Shown one piece after another: positions 44,662 through 54,099 of a stretch of DNA of 62,024 nucleotides (its first letter is position 1; the number at the start of each line of letters is the position of its first letter). The stretch covers positions 1 to 62,024 of the forward strand of contig NZ_JBGQOJ010000020.1 of assembly GCF_052119585.1 (NCBI RefSeq), in the 5' to 3' direction. This stretch comes from JBGQOJ01 sp052119585. Lineage in GTDB: Bacteria; Pseudomonadota; Alphaproteobacteria; Rhodobacterales; Rhodobacteraceae. A program made the position numbers and the translations under genes. Below the pieces are notes generated by a model. The model was not told where the DNA came from, made no database searches, and was given only the letters and a program-made list of their open reading frames with translations.

Positions 44662-44692
44662 AAAAAGGCCCCGCGTCACAGCGGGGCCTTTT
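44662..44692. terminator. bidirectional terminator after dctM
   Basis: The stem AAAAGGCCCCGC / GCGGGGCCTTTT has a T-run on each side. It serves dctM and the convergent small gene. Confidence 0.85.
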
Positions 44693-44715
44693 CCGGTTCA
44701 AAGCACAGCATCCTG

Positions 44716-44841
44716 CTACTTTTTCGATTTGGCCGGTGCCTCGCCGATGTTCAGGCGCTGGGGCTGTGCTGCGGTCACTTTGACCTTTTCCTTCTTCGGC
44801 TTCTTGGTTTCTTTGTTGCCGCGTATTTGACCTTTGGCCAT
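44716..44841 (-). CDS. 41-residue basic protein of unknown function
   Basis: The frame encodes MAKGQIRGNKETKKPKKEK, then a basic segment ending LNIGEAPAKSKK. It is very Lys-rich and has no cysteines, signal peptide or hydrophobic helix, so it may bind nucleic acid. I recall similar short MAKGQ..KPKK proteins in other proteobacteria, but no function. It has an AUG start within an ATGTATATCATGGCC context, and a convergent terminator after its stop. A nested inverted repeat lies upstream (44885-44938). Confidence 0.72.
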   Translation of the reverse strand: MAKGQIRGNKETKKPKKEKVKVTAAQPQRLNIGEAPAKSKK

Positions 44842-44884
44842 GATATACATTCCAGTTCCGCCGGGGTGTCCCTGTTCTGACAGG

Positions 44885-44938
44885 CAGGCCGCGATGCGGA
44901 ATGGCGCTGGTCGATGATCGACCCGTGCGCGCGGCCTG
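44885..44938 (-). repeat. nested inverted repeat upstream of the small basic protein
   Basis: CAGGCCGCG (44885-44893) pairs with CGCGGCCTG (44930-44938). Between them lies a perfect palindrome GGTCGAT-G-ATCGACC (44909-44923). As RNA this would form a stem with an inner hairpin in the leader of the 41-aa gene. It is followed by 44 nt to the ATG. Confidence 0.5.
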
Positions 44939-45041
44939 TTTCAGACATGGGGATGATACACCCCCGCTGTCATCCCCCCTAGCGTAAAATAGATGCCGCG
45001 CGATGCCATGCCTCGCCCCCGCAAGGGCGGGAGCTCAGGCT

Positions 45042-45100
45042 TGCCTGCGGCGCGGATATTTTTGCCAACAAGAGGGGCTACTTTGTTCTTAAAATACTCA
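45042..45100. repeat. intergenic repeat, copy D (double form)
   Basis: TGCCTGCGGCGCGGATATTT runs into TTGCCAACAAGAGG, then CTACTTTGTTCTTAAAATAC, which is a reverse-oriented version of the AT half. The pair forms an imperfect palindrome. It lies just before the aglK stop. Confidence 0.7.
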
Positions 45101-45112
45101 TTACGCGCCGTA

Positions 45113-46207
<1,095 letters not shown>

Positions 46208-46229
46208 GTCCTGCCCCTTTTCGTATGTC

Positions 46230-47876
46230 TTATGATTTCAATGCAATACAGGCCTGCCATGCGGCCAGATCTGCTTTGCCTGCGGATAAATCCGCTGTGT
46301 TCAACTCTTGCCCGATTGCCCGCCAGATGCCTGCGGGCAACGTGACCTGCGCGGGCGTGTCCGACAGGTTGAAGGCGCAGAAAATCATCTCGGACGCGGT
46401 CTCGCGGGTAAAAGACACCACCGATCCTTGCGCCAGCATGCCGCTGTGCGCCCCCTTGACCAGCGCGGGATGCGCGTGGCGCAGGGCGATGGCGTGACGA
46501 TAATGCGCCAGAAGCGCGTTCGCGTCGCCCTCTTGTTTCGCGACCGCCAAAGGCAGATGTGCTGCGGCCACGGGCAGCCACGGCGTGCCGGTGGTAAAGC
46601 CGCCCGTGCTGTTCGACGGCTCCCAGACCATTGGCGTGCGGCAACCGTCGCGGCCCTTGAATTCCGGCCAGAACTGGATGCCATAGGGGTCTTGCAGGTC
46701 GGCATAGGCGACGTCGGCCTCGGGCAGGCCCAGCTCTTCGCCCTGATAGATGCAGACCGATCCGCGCAGACACATCATCAGCGTCGTGAACAGGCGGTGT
46801 GCGGCATCCGATAGGGTCCAGCGGCTGGTGTGACGCACCACGTCGTGGTTTGAAAACGCCCAGCACGCCCAGCCATCGGGGGCAGCGCTGTCCAGCCGTT
46901 GCATCACCTCGGCCACGCGCGGCGCGGTCAGGCGGTCTTTGGCAAGGAATTCAAAGGCGTAGCACATGTTCATCAGGTCATCGCCGGCGGTATACTGCCC
47001 CAGAATCTCCAGCCCGCGCTGTGCGTCGCCCACCTCGCCCACGGCGGCGGCGTTGTAGGGCTTCATCACGGCACGCAATTTTCGAAGGAATTCAAGGTTT
47101 TCCGGCTGGCTCTTCGAGTGGATGTGATCCTGCCAGTTGTAGGGATTCACCGCAGGTGCTGTGTCGTCGTTGCGCAACTCGACCGGCAAGGCCGGATTGT
47201 CGCGCAGCTGCTTGTCGGCAAAGTAGAAGTTGATCGTATCAAGGCGGAACCCGTCCACCCCCCGTTCCAGCCAGAACCGCGCGACATCCAGCAGCGCGTT
47301 CTGAACGTCTTTATTGTGGAAATTCAGGTCGGGCTGCGACACAAGGAAGTTGTGCAGGTAATACTGCATCCGCCCGCCGTCCCACTGCCAGGCAGAGCCG
47401 CCAAAGATCGACAACCAGTTGTTCGGCGGCGTGCCGTCGGGTTTCGGGTCGGCCCAGACATACCAGTCGGCCTTGTCGTTTGTGCGGTCCTTCCGCGAGG
47501 CTTTGAACCACGGGTGCGCGTCGGCGGTATGGGACAGCACAAGGTCGATCATCACCTTGACGCCCAGTGTGTGCGCCGTGTCGATCACCGCATCGAAATC
47601 AGCCAGCGTGCCGAACATCGGGTCGACGTCGCAGTAGTCAGAGACGTCATAGCCGAAGTCCTTCATCGGCGAGGTGAAGAACGGCGATATCCAGACCGCA
47701 TCGACGCCAAGGCTGGCGATATAGGGCATGCGACGCACGATGCCCGCAAGATCGCCGATGCCGTCGCCATCACTGTCCTGATAGCTGCGCGGATAGATCT
47801 GGTAGATCACGGCACCGCGCCACCAATCCGGGTCGGTTGCCTGTGTCCTGTTCGAAGTATTGCTCATTTCGGTCAT
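46230..47876 (-). CDS. aglA: alpha-glucosidase (GH13)
   Basis: 548 aa from the chosen start. Region I DLVLSHT, the nucleophile Asp213 (GFRLDTINFYF), acid/base Glu281 (AVGEVGD) and Asp345 (FSNHDVVRH) are all present. It hydrolyses alpha-1,4/1,6-glucosides imported by AglEFGK; no signal peptide, so it acts in the cytoplasm. ATG 47867 is a second possible start. Confidence 0.92.
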   Translation of the reverse strand: MTEMSNTSNRTQATDPDWWRGAVIYQIYPRSYQDSDGDGIGDLAGIVRRMPYIASLGVDAVWISPFFTSPMKDFGYDVSDYCDVDPMFGTLADFDAVIDTAHTLGVKVMIDLVLSHTADAHPWFKASRKDRTNDKADWYVWADPKPDGTPPNNWLSIFGGSAWQWDGGRMQYYLHNFLVSQPDLNFHNKDVQNALLDVARFWLERGVDGFRLDTINFYFADKQLRDNPALPVELRNDDTAPAVNPYNWQDHIHSKSQPENLEFLRKLRAVMKPYNAAAVGEVGDAQRGLEILGQYTAGDDLMNMCYAFEFLAKDRLTAPRVAEVMQRLDSAAPDGWACWAFSNHDVVRHTSRWTLSDAAHRLFTTLMMCLRGSVCIYQGEELGLPEADVAYADLQDPYGIQFWPEFKGRDGCRTPMVWEPSNSTGGFTTGTPWLPVAAAHLPLAVAKQEGDANALLAHYRHAIALRHAHPALVKGAHSGMLAQGSVVSFTRETASEMIFCAFNLSDTPAQVTLPAGIWRAIGQELNTADLSAGKADLAAWQACIALKS

Positions 47877-47884
47877 TCTATCTG

Positions 47885-49018
47885 TTATCCACCTTTGACG
47901 GAGCCAGCCAGCAGGCCGCGCACCAGAAATCTTTGCATCGAGAAGAACACCAGCAAAGGCACCGCGATCGACACGAAGGCAGAGGCGGCAAGGATTTCCC
48001 AATCGCCCCCACGGCTGCCCAGAAGTTCGCGCAGACGGCCCGTCATCACCAGTTGTTCCTCGTTATTGCCAAGGAACACGGTCGCGACCAGCAGATCGTT
48101 CCAGACCCAAAGGAACTGGAAAATCGCGAAAGAGGCCAGCGCCGGAAAGGACAGCGGCAGGACGATGCGCCGGAAAATGTCGAAATCCGTGGCACCATCG
48201 ACCCGCGCGCTTTCGATAATCTCACGCGGGAGACCCGCGATGTAGTTGCGCAAAAGGTAAATGGCCAGCGGCAGGCCAAATCCGGTATGCGCCAGCCATA
48301 TCCCCAGATAGGCCTTGCCGATCCCGATGGAATTATGCAGCTTAAGCAAGGGGATAAGCGCCATTTGCAGCGGCACCACCAGCAACCCGACGACGATGGC
48401 GATCAGCAATGCACGACCCGGAAATTCCATCCAGGCCAACGCGTAGGCGGCAAAGGCTGCGATCAAAATCGGGATCACCGTGGCAGGAATGGTCACCGTC
48501 ATCGTATTGATGAACGACTTGCCGATCCCTTCGGAAAACAGCACCGTCTTATAGTTGTCCAGCGTGAACTTCGGCGGCGTCACCGAGGTGACGAACAGGC
48601 GCATCCCGCGCGTGCCGCTGAACGGTTCCGCCTGCGCGATGCGGTAATCACCGTTGGCCATAACGGTGATCTCGGTCGCCTTGTCTGTCACCACGGCACC
48701 GGGCGCGAAATACTCGGGGTTGTTCGAGGTGATCCAGAAGGTCGTCACCTCGCCTGCGCCGCCGTCAAAGACATTGCCGCTGATCACGAATTGATCGCCC
48801 TCGGGCACGGCCTTGTCGCCGCCGTCGGCGCGGTAGGTGATGTTGCGTTCCGACGCGCTTAGCGCTGTCCACCAGCCCGACGCGGAAATCTGGTCGCGGT
48901 CGCGGAACGACGACACCAGAAGGCCGATGGTCGGCAGGGTCCACAACAGCACCAGAAGGAAGGCGCAGATATTGACGGTCCAGGTCAGGCTGGATTTGGT
49001 TCCGGCAATGTTATCCAT
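47885..49018 (-). CDS. aglG: alpha-glucoside ABC transporter permease with a periplasmic insertion
   Basis: 377 aa. Helix 1 is at about residues 13-36, then a soluble segment of about 125 residues (38-165), then the usual five-helix permease core with an EAA loop (ESARVDGATDFDIFRR). Most sugar permeases lack the insertion, but AglG-type proteins carry it. It starts at 49018, overlapping the aglF stop by 1 bp; the open frame further upstream is a shadow of aglF. Confidence 0.88.
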   Translation of the reverse strand: MDNIAGTKSSLTWTVNICAFLLVLLWTLPTIGLLVSSFRDRDQISASGWWTALSASERNITYRADGGDKAVPEGDQFVISGNVFDGGAGEVTTFWITSNNPEYFAPGAVVTDKATEITVMANGDYRIAQAEPFSGTRGMRLFVTSVTPPKFTLDNYKTVLFSEGIGKSFINTMTVTIPATVIPILIAAFAAYALAWMEFPGRALLIAIVVGLLVVPLQMALIPLLKLHNSIGIGKAYLGIWLAHTGFGLPLAIYLLRNYIAGLPREIIESARVDGATDFDIFRRIVLPLSFPALASFAIFQFLWVWNDLLVATVFLGNNEEQLVMTGRLRELLGSRGGDWEILAASAFVSIAVPLLVFFSMQRFLVRGLLAGSVKGG

Positions 49019-50010
49019 TATTGCATCTCCTTGCGGGCGTTGCGAATGTTCCAGACCATGATCGGCGTCACCAGCAGCATGATCACCAGCGCGATGGTCG
49101 ACGCCCGGCCAAAGTCGCCGCCGCGGAACATCCAGTCGAACATCAGGTTCGCCAGAACCTGACTGCCCCACTGGCCGTTGGTCATGGCCAGCACGATGTC
49201 GAACACCTTCAGCACCAGAATCGTGATGGTCGTCCAGACCACGGCGATGGTGCCCCAGATCTGCGGGATCTTGATTTTCCAGAAAATCTGTAGCGGCGAG
49301 GCCCCGTCCAGAATGGCGGCCTCGATGGTTTCCTCGGAAATCCCGCGCAAGGCGGCAGACAGGATCACCATGGCAAAGCCTGTCTGGATCCACACAAGGA
49401 TCAGCATCAGGAAAAAGTTGTTCCAGAACGGCACCGTGATCCAGGCCTGCGGCGTGCCGCCCATCGCCACGATTATCGCGTTCAACACCCCGATCTGCTC
49501 CATCCCCTCGCCCCGGTAATCATAGACGAATTTCCAGATGACAGAGGCACCGATGAACGAAATCGCCATCGGCATGAAGATCAGGGATTTGGCCAGATTG
49601 CCCCATTTGATCCGGTCGGTCAGTGCGGCGGCGATCAACCCGAAAAAGGTCGAAAGCGCGGGCACGACAACCAGCCAGAACAGGTTGTTGCGCATGGATT
49701 CAAGGAACTTCTCGTCACCGACAAGCCATTTCCAGTTGTCCAGCCCGACGAAATTCTCTGTGCGCGCATCGTTCAGCGACAGCCAGACGGAATTGATCAC
49801 GGGATAGATCAGATACACGCCCAGAACGAAGATCGCCGGAAACAGGAACAACCAGGGCCGTATCGCATTGGCGCGGTTGATGTTGCGGCCCGCATTGGGG
49901 CCACGGGCGGGACAGGCGCGATCGAGCGCGAGGTTCGAGAAAAAGAAATAGGCGACGCATCCGAAGACGCCGGTCACCATTGTAAAGAAAGCCCAGAAAA
50001 GCTGTTCCAT
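49018..50010 (-). CDS. aglF: alpha-glucoside ABC transporter permease
   Basis: 330 aa. An extra N-terminal helix (about 3-25) is followed by a typical six-helix permease with an EAA loop (EETIEAAILDGASPLQIFWKI). It pairs with AglG. Upstream is aglE with a hairpin in the 105-bp gap. Confidence 0.88.
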   Translation of the reverse strand: MEQLFWAFFTMVTGVFGCVAYFFFSNLALDRACPARGPNAGRNINRANAIRPWLFLFPAIFVLGVYLIYPVINSVWLSLNDARTENFVGLDNWKWLVGDEKFLESMRNNLFWLVVVPALSTFFGLIAAALTDRIKWGNLAKSLIFMPMAISFIGASVIWKFVYDYRGEGMEQIGVLNAIIVAMGGTPQAWITVPFWNNFFLMLILVWIQTGFAMVILSAALRGISEETIEAAILDGASPLQIFWKIKIPQIWGTIAVVWTTITILVLKVFDIVLAMTNGQWGSQVLANLMFDWMFRGGDFGRASTIALVIMLLVTPIMVWNIRNARKEMQ

Positions 50011-50059
50011 GCAGTCATCCCCCCTGCGTCAGCGGCCCGTTCTTACGTAAGGGCAATGT

Positions 50060-50089
50060 CTGTCCGGCGCGATACTCTGCGCCAGACAG
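50060..50089 (-). terminator. hairpin between aglE and aglF (attenuating)
   Basis: CTGTC-GGCGC pairs with GCGCC-GACAG around an 8-base loop, with one mismatched pair in the stem. It probably lowers expression of the permeases relative to the binding protein. Confidence 0.6.
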
Positions 50090-50115
50090 GGTTGCGGTCC
50101 GTGAGTGGACATCCC

Positions 50116-51462
50116 TTACTTGATCGAGTCCCATGTGGACTGGATCGAGGTTGTGACCTCTACGGCGGACTTGCCACCGACGTAATCGACCATGCCGGTC
50201 CAGAACACACCGGCACCGATCGGGCCGGGCATCAGGTCGGACCCGTCAAAGCGGAAGGTATCTGCGTTCAGCAAAATGCCGCCCATCTTTTTCAGGGTGT
50301 CGTCGCCATAGAGGTCAACATTGACGCCCTTGTGCGGGGTCAGAAAGCCCTTTTGCGCCATCCAGATCTCATGCGCGATCGGCGACTTCAGGAACTCCAT
50401 GAAGGCACGGGTGCCCTTGCTGTCCTTGGTGATGCCCCAGACCGTGCCGGCCCCCAGAACCGGCTTGCCCAGGTCCTTGTTCGCATAGGACGGGAAGTAA
50501 AAGAAATCGGCGTCCTCACCGACAACGGTGCCTTCGGGAAAGAACGCCGGAATGAACGATGCCTGCTTGTGCATGAAGCACTGCGGCGGCGACGAGAACA
50601 GGCCCTTGGGGCTGTCGCGGAAATCGGTCGAGGCAACGGCGCCGACACCACCGGCCACATAGGCCTCGGTCTTGGCAAAAGTCCCGAATTCTTCGATGGC
50701 ACCGACAACGGCAGGATCGTTGAACGGGATCGTGTTGGCGACCCACTGATCATAGATGGCAGGCGGCTGTGTGCGCAGCATCATGTCCTCGACCCAGTCG
50801 GTCGCGGGCCAGCCGGTTGCGCCACCGGACCCCAGACCGATACACCAAGGCGTGCCGCCATCGGCAACAATCTGGTCCGTCAGTGCCAGCAGATCTTCCA
50901 TCGAGGCCGGAACCTCGTAGCCTGCGTCGGCAAAGTTGTCGGGCGAATACCACACAAGCGACTTTACATCGACCTTGTAGAACATGCCGAACAACTGGTC
51001 ATTGCCGGCCTTGTCCTTGCCGCTGCCCAGATCAACCCAGGATTGACCGGCGGCATAATTTTCCTTGATCCAGGCGGCATCGTCGGCGGTCAGCGGCGCG
51101 ATCAGACCCTTGGATGCCAGATCCTTCAACAGGCCGGGCTGCGGGAAGACGGCGACGTTCGGCGGACTGCCTGCCTCTGTGTCGATGACGATCTGCTGCT
51201 CGAAACTGTCAGAGCCGGAATACTGCACGTCGGCACCGGTTGCCTCCTCGAAATAGGCCACCACGCTTTCGACAAGTTCCTTGTCCGGACCCAGCCAGGG
51301 ACCGAAGACGCTGATCGTTTCGCCCTTCAGGTCCATTGATTTCAGGGCCTCATAACTGGCCCAGTTGAATGCACCCTCGCCCGGCGCAAAAACCATTTCG
51401 GCATTCGCGGCACCTGCGGTCAGGGCAACTGCTGCCACACCGGCATACAGTACATGTTTCAT
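50116..51462 (-). CDS. aglE: alpha-glucoside ABC transporter substrate-binding protein
   Basis: 448 aa. Signal peptide about 1-21 (ANA), then a family 1 solute-binding fold. It captures alpha-glucosides (sucrose, maltose, trehalose in S. meliloti) in the periplasm. It is the first gene of the agl operon and is divergent from a LacI regulator, with two operator palindromes between them. Confidence 0.9.
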   Translation of the reverse strand: MKHVLYAGVAAVALTAGAANAEMVFAPGEGAFNWASYEALKSMDLKGETISVFGPWLGPDKELVESVVAYFEEATGADVQYSGSDSFEQQIVIDTEAGSPPNVAVFPQPGLLKDLASKGLIAPLTADDAAWIKENYAAGQSWVDLGSGKDKAGNDQLFGMFYKVDVKSLVWYSPDNFADAGYEVPASMEDLLALTDQIVADGGTPWCIGLGSGGATGWPATDWVEDMMLRTQPPAIYDQWVANTIPFNDPAVVGAIEEFGTFAKTEAYVAGGVGAVASTDFRDSPKGLFSSPPQCFMHKQASFIPAFFPEGTVVGEDADFFYFPSYANKDLGKPVLGAGTVWGITKDSKGTRAFMEFLKSPIAHEIWMAQKGFLTPHKGVNVDLYGDDTLKKMGGILLNADTFRFDGSDLMPGPIGAGVFWTGMVDYVGGKSAVEVTTSIQSTWDSIK

Positions 51463-51538
51463 TGTCGTCCTCCCAGTAATCCACGTTTTATTACGCAGTC
51501 CTCAATCCGGCGCCATCTGAACACAATCTGGAATCAGT

Positions 51539-51554
51539 TCCAAAGCGCTTTGGA
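51539..51554. promoter_or_regulatory. LacI-type operator on the aglE side
   Basis: TCCAAAGCGCTTTGGA is a perfect 16-bp palindrome with the AAAGCGCTTT core of LacI-family sites. It is 77-92 bp before the aglE start. Confidence 0.75.
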
Positions 51555-51703
51555 TGCTTCGAAACTCGTTCATATCCGGAATTCTGTCAACAGTCCTGAC
51601 AGCACATACCGGTTTTTATGGGCAATTTCGCAATTGCAGCAATTCACACCTGTCGAATTTCCGTTTTGACGCCGACGCCAAGCCCCGCTAAGGTTCCCAA
51701 AAA

Positions 51704-51720
51704 TTGAAAGCGCTTTGGAA
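51704..51720. promoter_or_regulatory. LacI-type operator on the aglR side
   Basis: TTGAAAGCGCTTTGGAA shares the AAAGCGCTTT core and ends 12 bp before the regulator's start, so it probably causes self-repression. The two operators are centred 165 bp apart. Confidence 0.72.
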
Positions 51721-51732
51721 CAGCTAACCCCC

Positions 51733-52764
51733 ATGAATCTCAAGGAACTCGCACGGATTCTCGGATTATCCCAAACCACGGTTTCGCGTGCTTTGAACGG
51801 CTATCCCGAAGTCAACGAGGCAACGCGCCTGCGGGTCGAGCGTGCCGCGCAGCAGCATGACTATCGCCCGAACACTCGCGCCAAGGGGCTTGCCACGGGC
51901 CGCTCTATGGCCATCGGGCATATCATCCCGATTTCAACCAAGCACGAGATCGTAAACCCTGTATTCGCCGATTTCATTGCCGGTGCCGGAGAGGCCTATT
52001 CGCGCAAGTCCTACGACATGCTGCTTTCGGTGGTGCAAGACGCGGACGAGGACCGGATCTACCGGGAATTCAGCGCCAAGGGCGCCGTGGACGGGATTAT
52101 CGTCCATGCCCCGCGCGCGGGCGACCCAAGGATAAAACTGCTCAGGGAAATCGGCCTGCCCTTCGTCGTGCATGGCCGCGCCTCGACAGAGGTCGACGAT
52201 TATTCCTGGCTGGACGTCAACAACCGCAGGGCGTTCGAGCGCGCCACGAATTTCCTTCTGGACCTCGGGCACCGCCGCATCGCGCTGATCAACGGCCTGG
52301 AGGTGATGGATTTCGCCTTTCGCCGCCGCGAAGGCTATGTCCGCGCCCTGACCGAACGGGGAATTGCCCCGGACCCTGCCCTGATGCGCAGCGACGAGAT
52401 GACCGAAACCTACGGCTACAACTCTGTCCGCACGATGCTGGCGATGCCCGATGCGCCCACCGCGTTTCTGACATCGTCGATCATCACCGCCATCGGCGTG
52501 CGCCGCGCGATCGAGGATCTGGGGATGAAAATGGGCCGCGACATTTCGGTGATCACCCATGACGACGAACTGTCCTACCTGCGCAATGGCGACGACGTGC
52601 CGATCTTTACCGCGACGCGGTCCTCGGTGCGCGAGGCGGGCCGCCGCGCCGCCGAGATGCTGCTGCGCAAGATCGCCGATCCCGACCTTCCGTTCCAGCA
52701 CGAGCTGATGGAGGCAGAACTGACCGTCGGCCTGTCGACCGGCCCCGTCCGCAAAAAAGGCTAA
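51733..52764 (+). CDS. aglR: LacI-family regulator of the agl locus
   Basis: 343 aa. LacI helix-turn-helix at residues 1-25 (MNLKELARILGLSQTTVSRA), then a hinge and the periplasmic-binding-protein-like effector domain. ATG 51733 is chosen over 51715, because helix 1 of LacI proteins starts there. It likely represses aglEFGAK through the two palindromes and responds to a sugar. Confidence 0.88.
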   Translation: MNLKELARILGLSQTTVSRALNGYPEVNEATRLRVERAAQQHDYRPNTRAKGLATGRSMAIGHIIPISTKHEIVNPVFADFIAGAGEAYSRKSYDMLLSVVQDADEDRIYREFSAKGAVDGIIVHAPRAGDPRIKLLREIGLPFVVHGRASTEVDDYSWLDVNNRRAFERATNFLLDLGHRRIALINGLEVMDFAFRRREGYVRALTERGIAPDPALMRSDEMTETYGYNSVRTMLAMPDAPTAFLTSSIITAIGVRRAIEDLGMKMGRDISVITHDDELSYLRNGDDVPIFTATRSSVREAGRRAAEMLLRKIADPDLPFQHELMEAELTVGLSTGPVRKKG

Positions 52765-52767
52765 GCC

Positions 52768-54090
52768 ATGAATTTTACGCGAAAAGATTTCCCAGAGGGT
52801 TTCCTGTTCGGGGCAGCCACATCCAGCTACCAGATCGAAGGGCACAAGTTCGGCGGCGCGGGGCGCACCCATTGGGACGATTTCGCGGCGACCCCCGGCA
52901 ATGTGGTGCGCGCCGAAAACGGTGATCTGGCCTGCGACCATTACCACCGCTACGCGCAGGATCTGGACCTGCTGAAGGACGGGAATTTCGACTGCTACCG
53001 CTTTTCCACGTCCTGGGCGCGGGTCATGCCAGAGGGGCGCGGCGCGGTGAACCAGCAGGGGCTCGATTTCTACGACCGCCTTGTGGATGCGCAGCTGGAA
53101 CGCGGCCTGAAACCCTGCGCCACGCTCTATCATTGGGAACTGCCCTCGCCACTGGCCGACCTTGGCGGCTGGCGTAACCGCGACATTGCCGGATGGTTCG
53201 GGGATTTCACCGAAGTTATCATGGGCCGCATCGGCGACCGCCTGTTCAGCGCGGCACCGATCAACGAACCCTGGTGCGTCGCGTGGCTGTCGCATTTCAT
53301 GGGCCACCACGCCCCCGGCCTGCGCGACATCCGCGCCGCGGCCCACGCGATGCACCACGTCCTGCTGGCGCATGGCACCGCGATCGAGCGGATGCGCGGG
53401 CTGGGCATGTCGAACCTTGGCGCGGTCTGCAATTTTGAATACAGCCAACCCGCCGACGACACCCCCGAAGCGAAACAGGCCGCGACGCTGTATGATGGGA
53501 TCTACAACCGGTTCTTCCTGTCGGGCATCTTCGATAAATCCTACCCCGAGGACGTGATGGCGGGCCTGGCCCCCCATATGCCAAAGGGCTGGCAGGATGA
53601 TTTCGACACCATCGGCACCCCTGTCGACTGGGTTGGCATCAACTACTACACACGCAAACTGATCGGCCCGGCGGATACCCCCTGGCCAGCCCTGGCAGAG
53701 TGCCCCGGCCCCCTGCCCAAAACGCAGATGGGATGGGAGATTTACCCCGACGGGCTGCACCATTTCCTGACACGGGTGAACCGCGACTACACCCGTGGCC
53801 TGCCGATCTATGTCACCGAAAACGGCATGGCCAACGACGACCCCATGGTCAACGGTCAGGTCAACGACCAACCCCGCATCGCCTATCTTGACGCCCATCT
53901 GGCGGCCTGCCGTCGCGCAATTGACGAGGGCGTCCCGCTCAAGGGCTATTTCGCATGGTCGCTGCTGGACAACTACGAATGGTCGCTTGGCTACGAGAAA
54001 CGCTTCGGCCTCGTGTATATAGACTTCGAAACCTTGCAGCGGACCCCGAAAGCATCCTATGAGGCATTAAAGCTGGCGCTGCAAAGATAA
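52768..54090 (+). CDS. GH1 beta-glucosidase
   Basis: 440 aa. Acid/base Glu167 (PINEPWC) and nucleophile Glu351 (YVTENGMAN) are the GH1 pair. It hydrolyses beta-glucosides; it lacks a signal peptide. It begins 3 bp after aglR, so it is co-regulated with the alpha-glucoside genes, which widens the operon's substrate range. Confidence 0.92.
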   Translation: MNFTRKDFPEGFLFGAATSSYQIEGHKFGGAGRTHWDDFAATPGNVVRAENGDLACDHYHRYAQDLDLLKDGNFDCYRFSTSWARVMPEGRGAVNQQGLDFYDRLVDAQLERGLKPCATLYHWELPSPLADLGGWRNRDIAGWFGDFTEVIMGRIGDRLFSAAPINEPWCVAWLSHFMGHHAPGLRDIRAAAHAMHHVLLAHGTAIERMRGLGMSNLGAVCNFEYSQPADDTPEAKQAATLYDGIYNRFFLSGIFDKSYPEDVMAGLAPHMPKGWQDDFDTIGTPVDWVGINYYTRKLIGPADTPWPALAECPGPLPKTQMGWEIYPDGLHHFLTRVNRDYTRGLPIYVTENGMANDDPMVNGQVNDQPRIAYLDAHLAACRRAIDEGVPLKGYFAWSLLDNYEWSLGYEKRFGLVYIDFETLQRTPKASYEALKLALQR

Positions 54091-54099
54091 GGACGCCTT

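Noticed and set aside
43294..44679. 461-aa open frame antisense to dctM, rich in His, Arg and Gln
   Set aside because: Composition is that of the complement of a membrane protein gene; dctM is clear.
45014..45033. Hairpin CGCCCCCGC/GGGCGGGAG before repeat copy D, considered as a terminator
   Set aside because: No T-run on either strand; probably part of the repeat-rich gap.
51934..53898. 654-aa open frame antisense to aglR and the GH1 gene
   Set aside because: Both opposite-strand genes have complete catalytic or DNA-binding motifs; the antisense frame has none.
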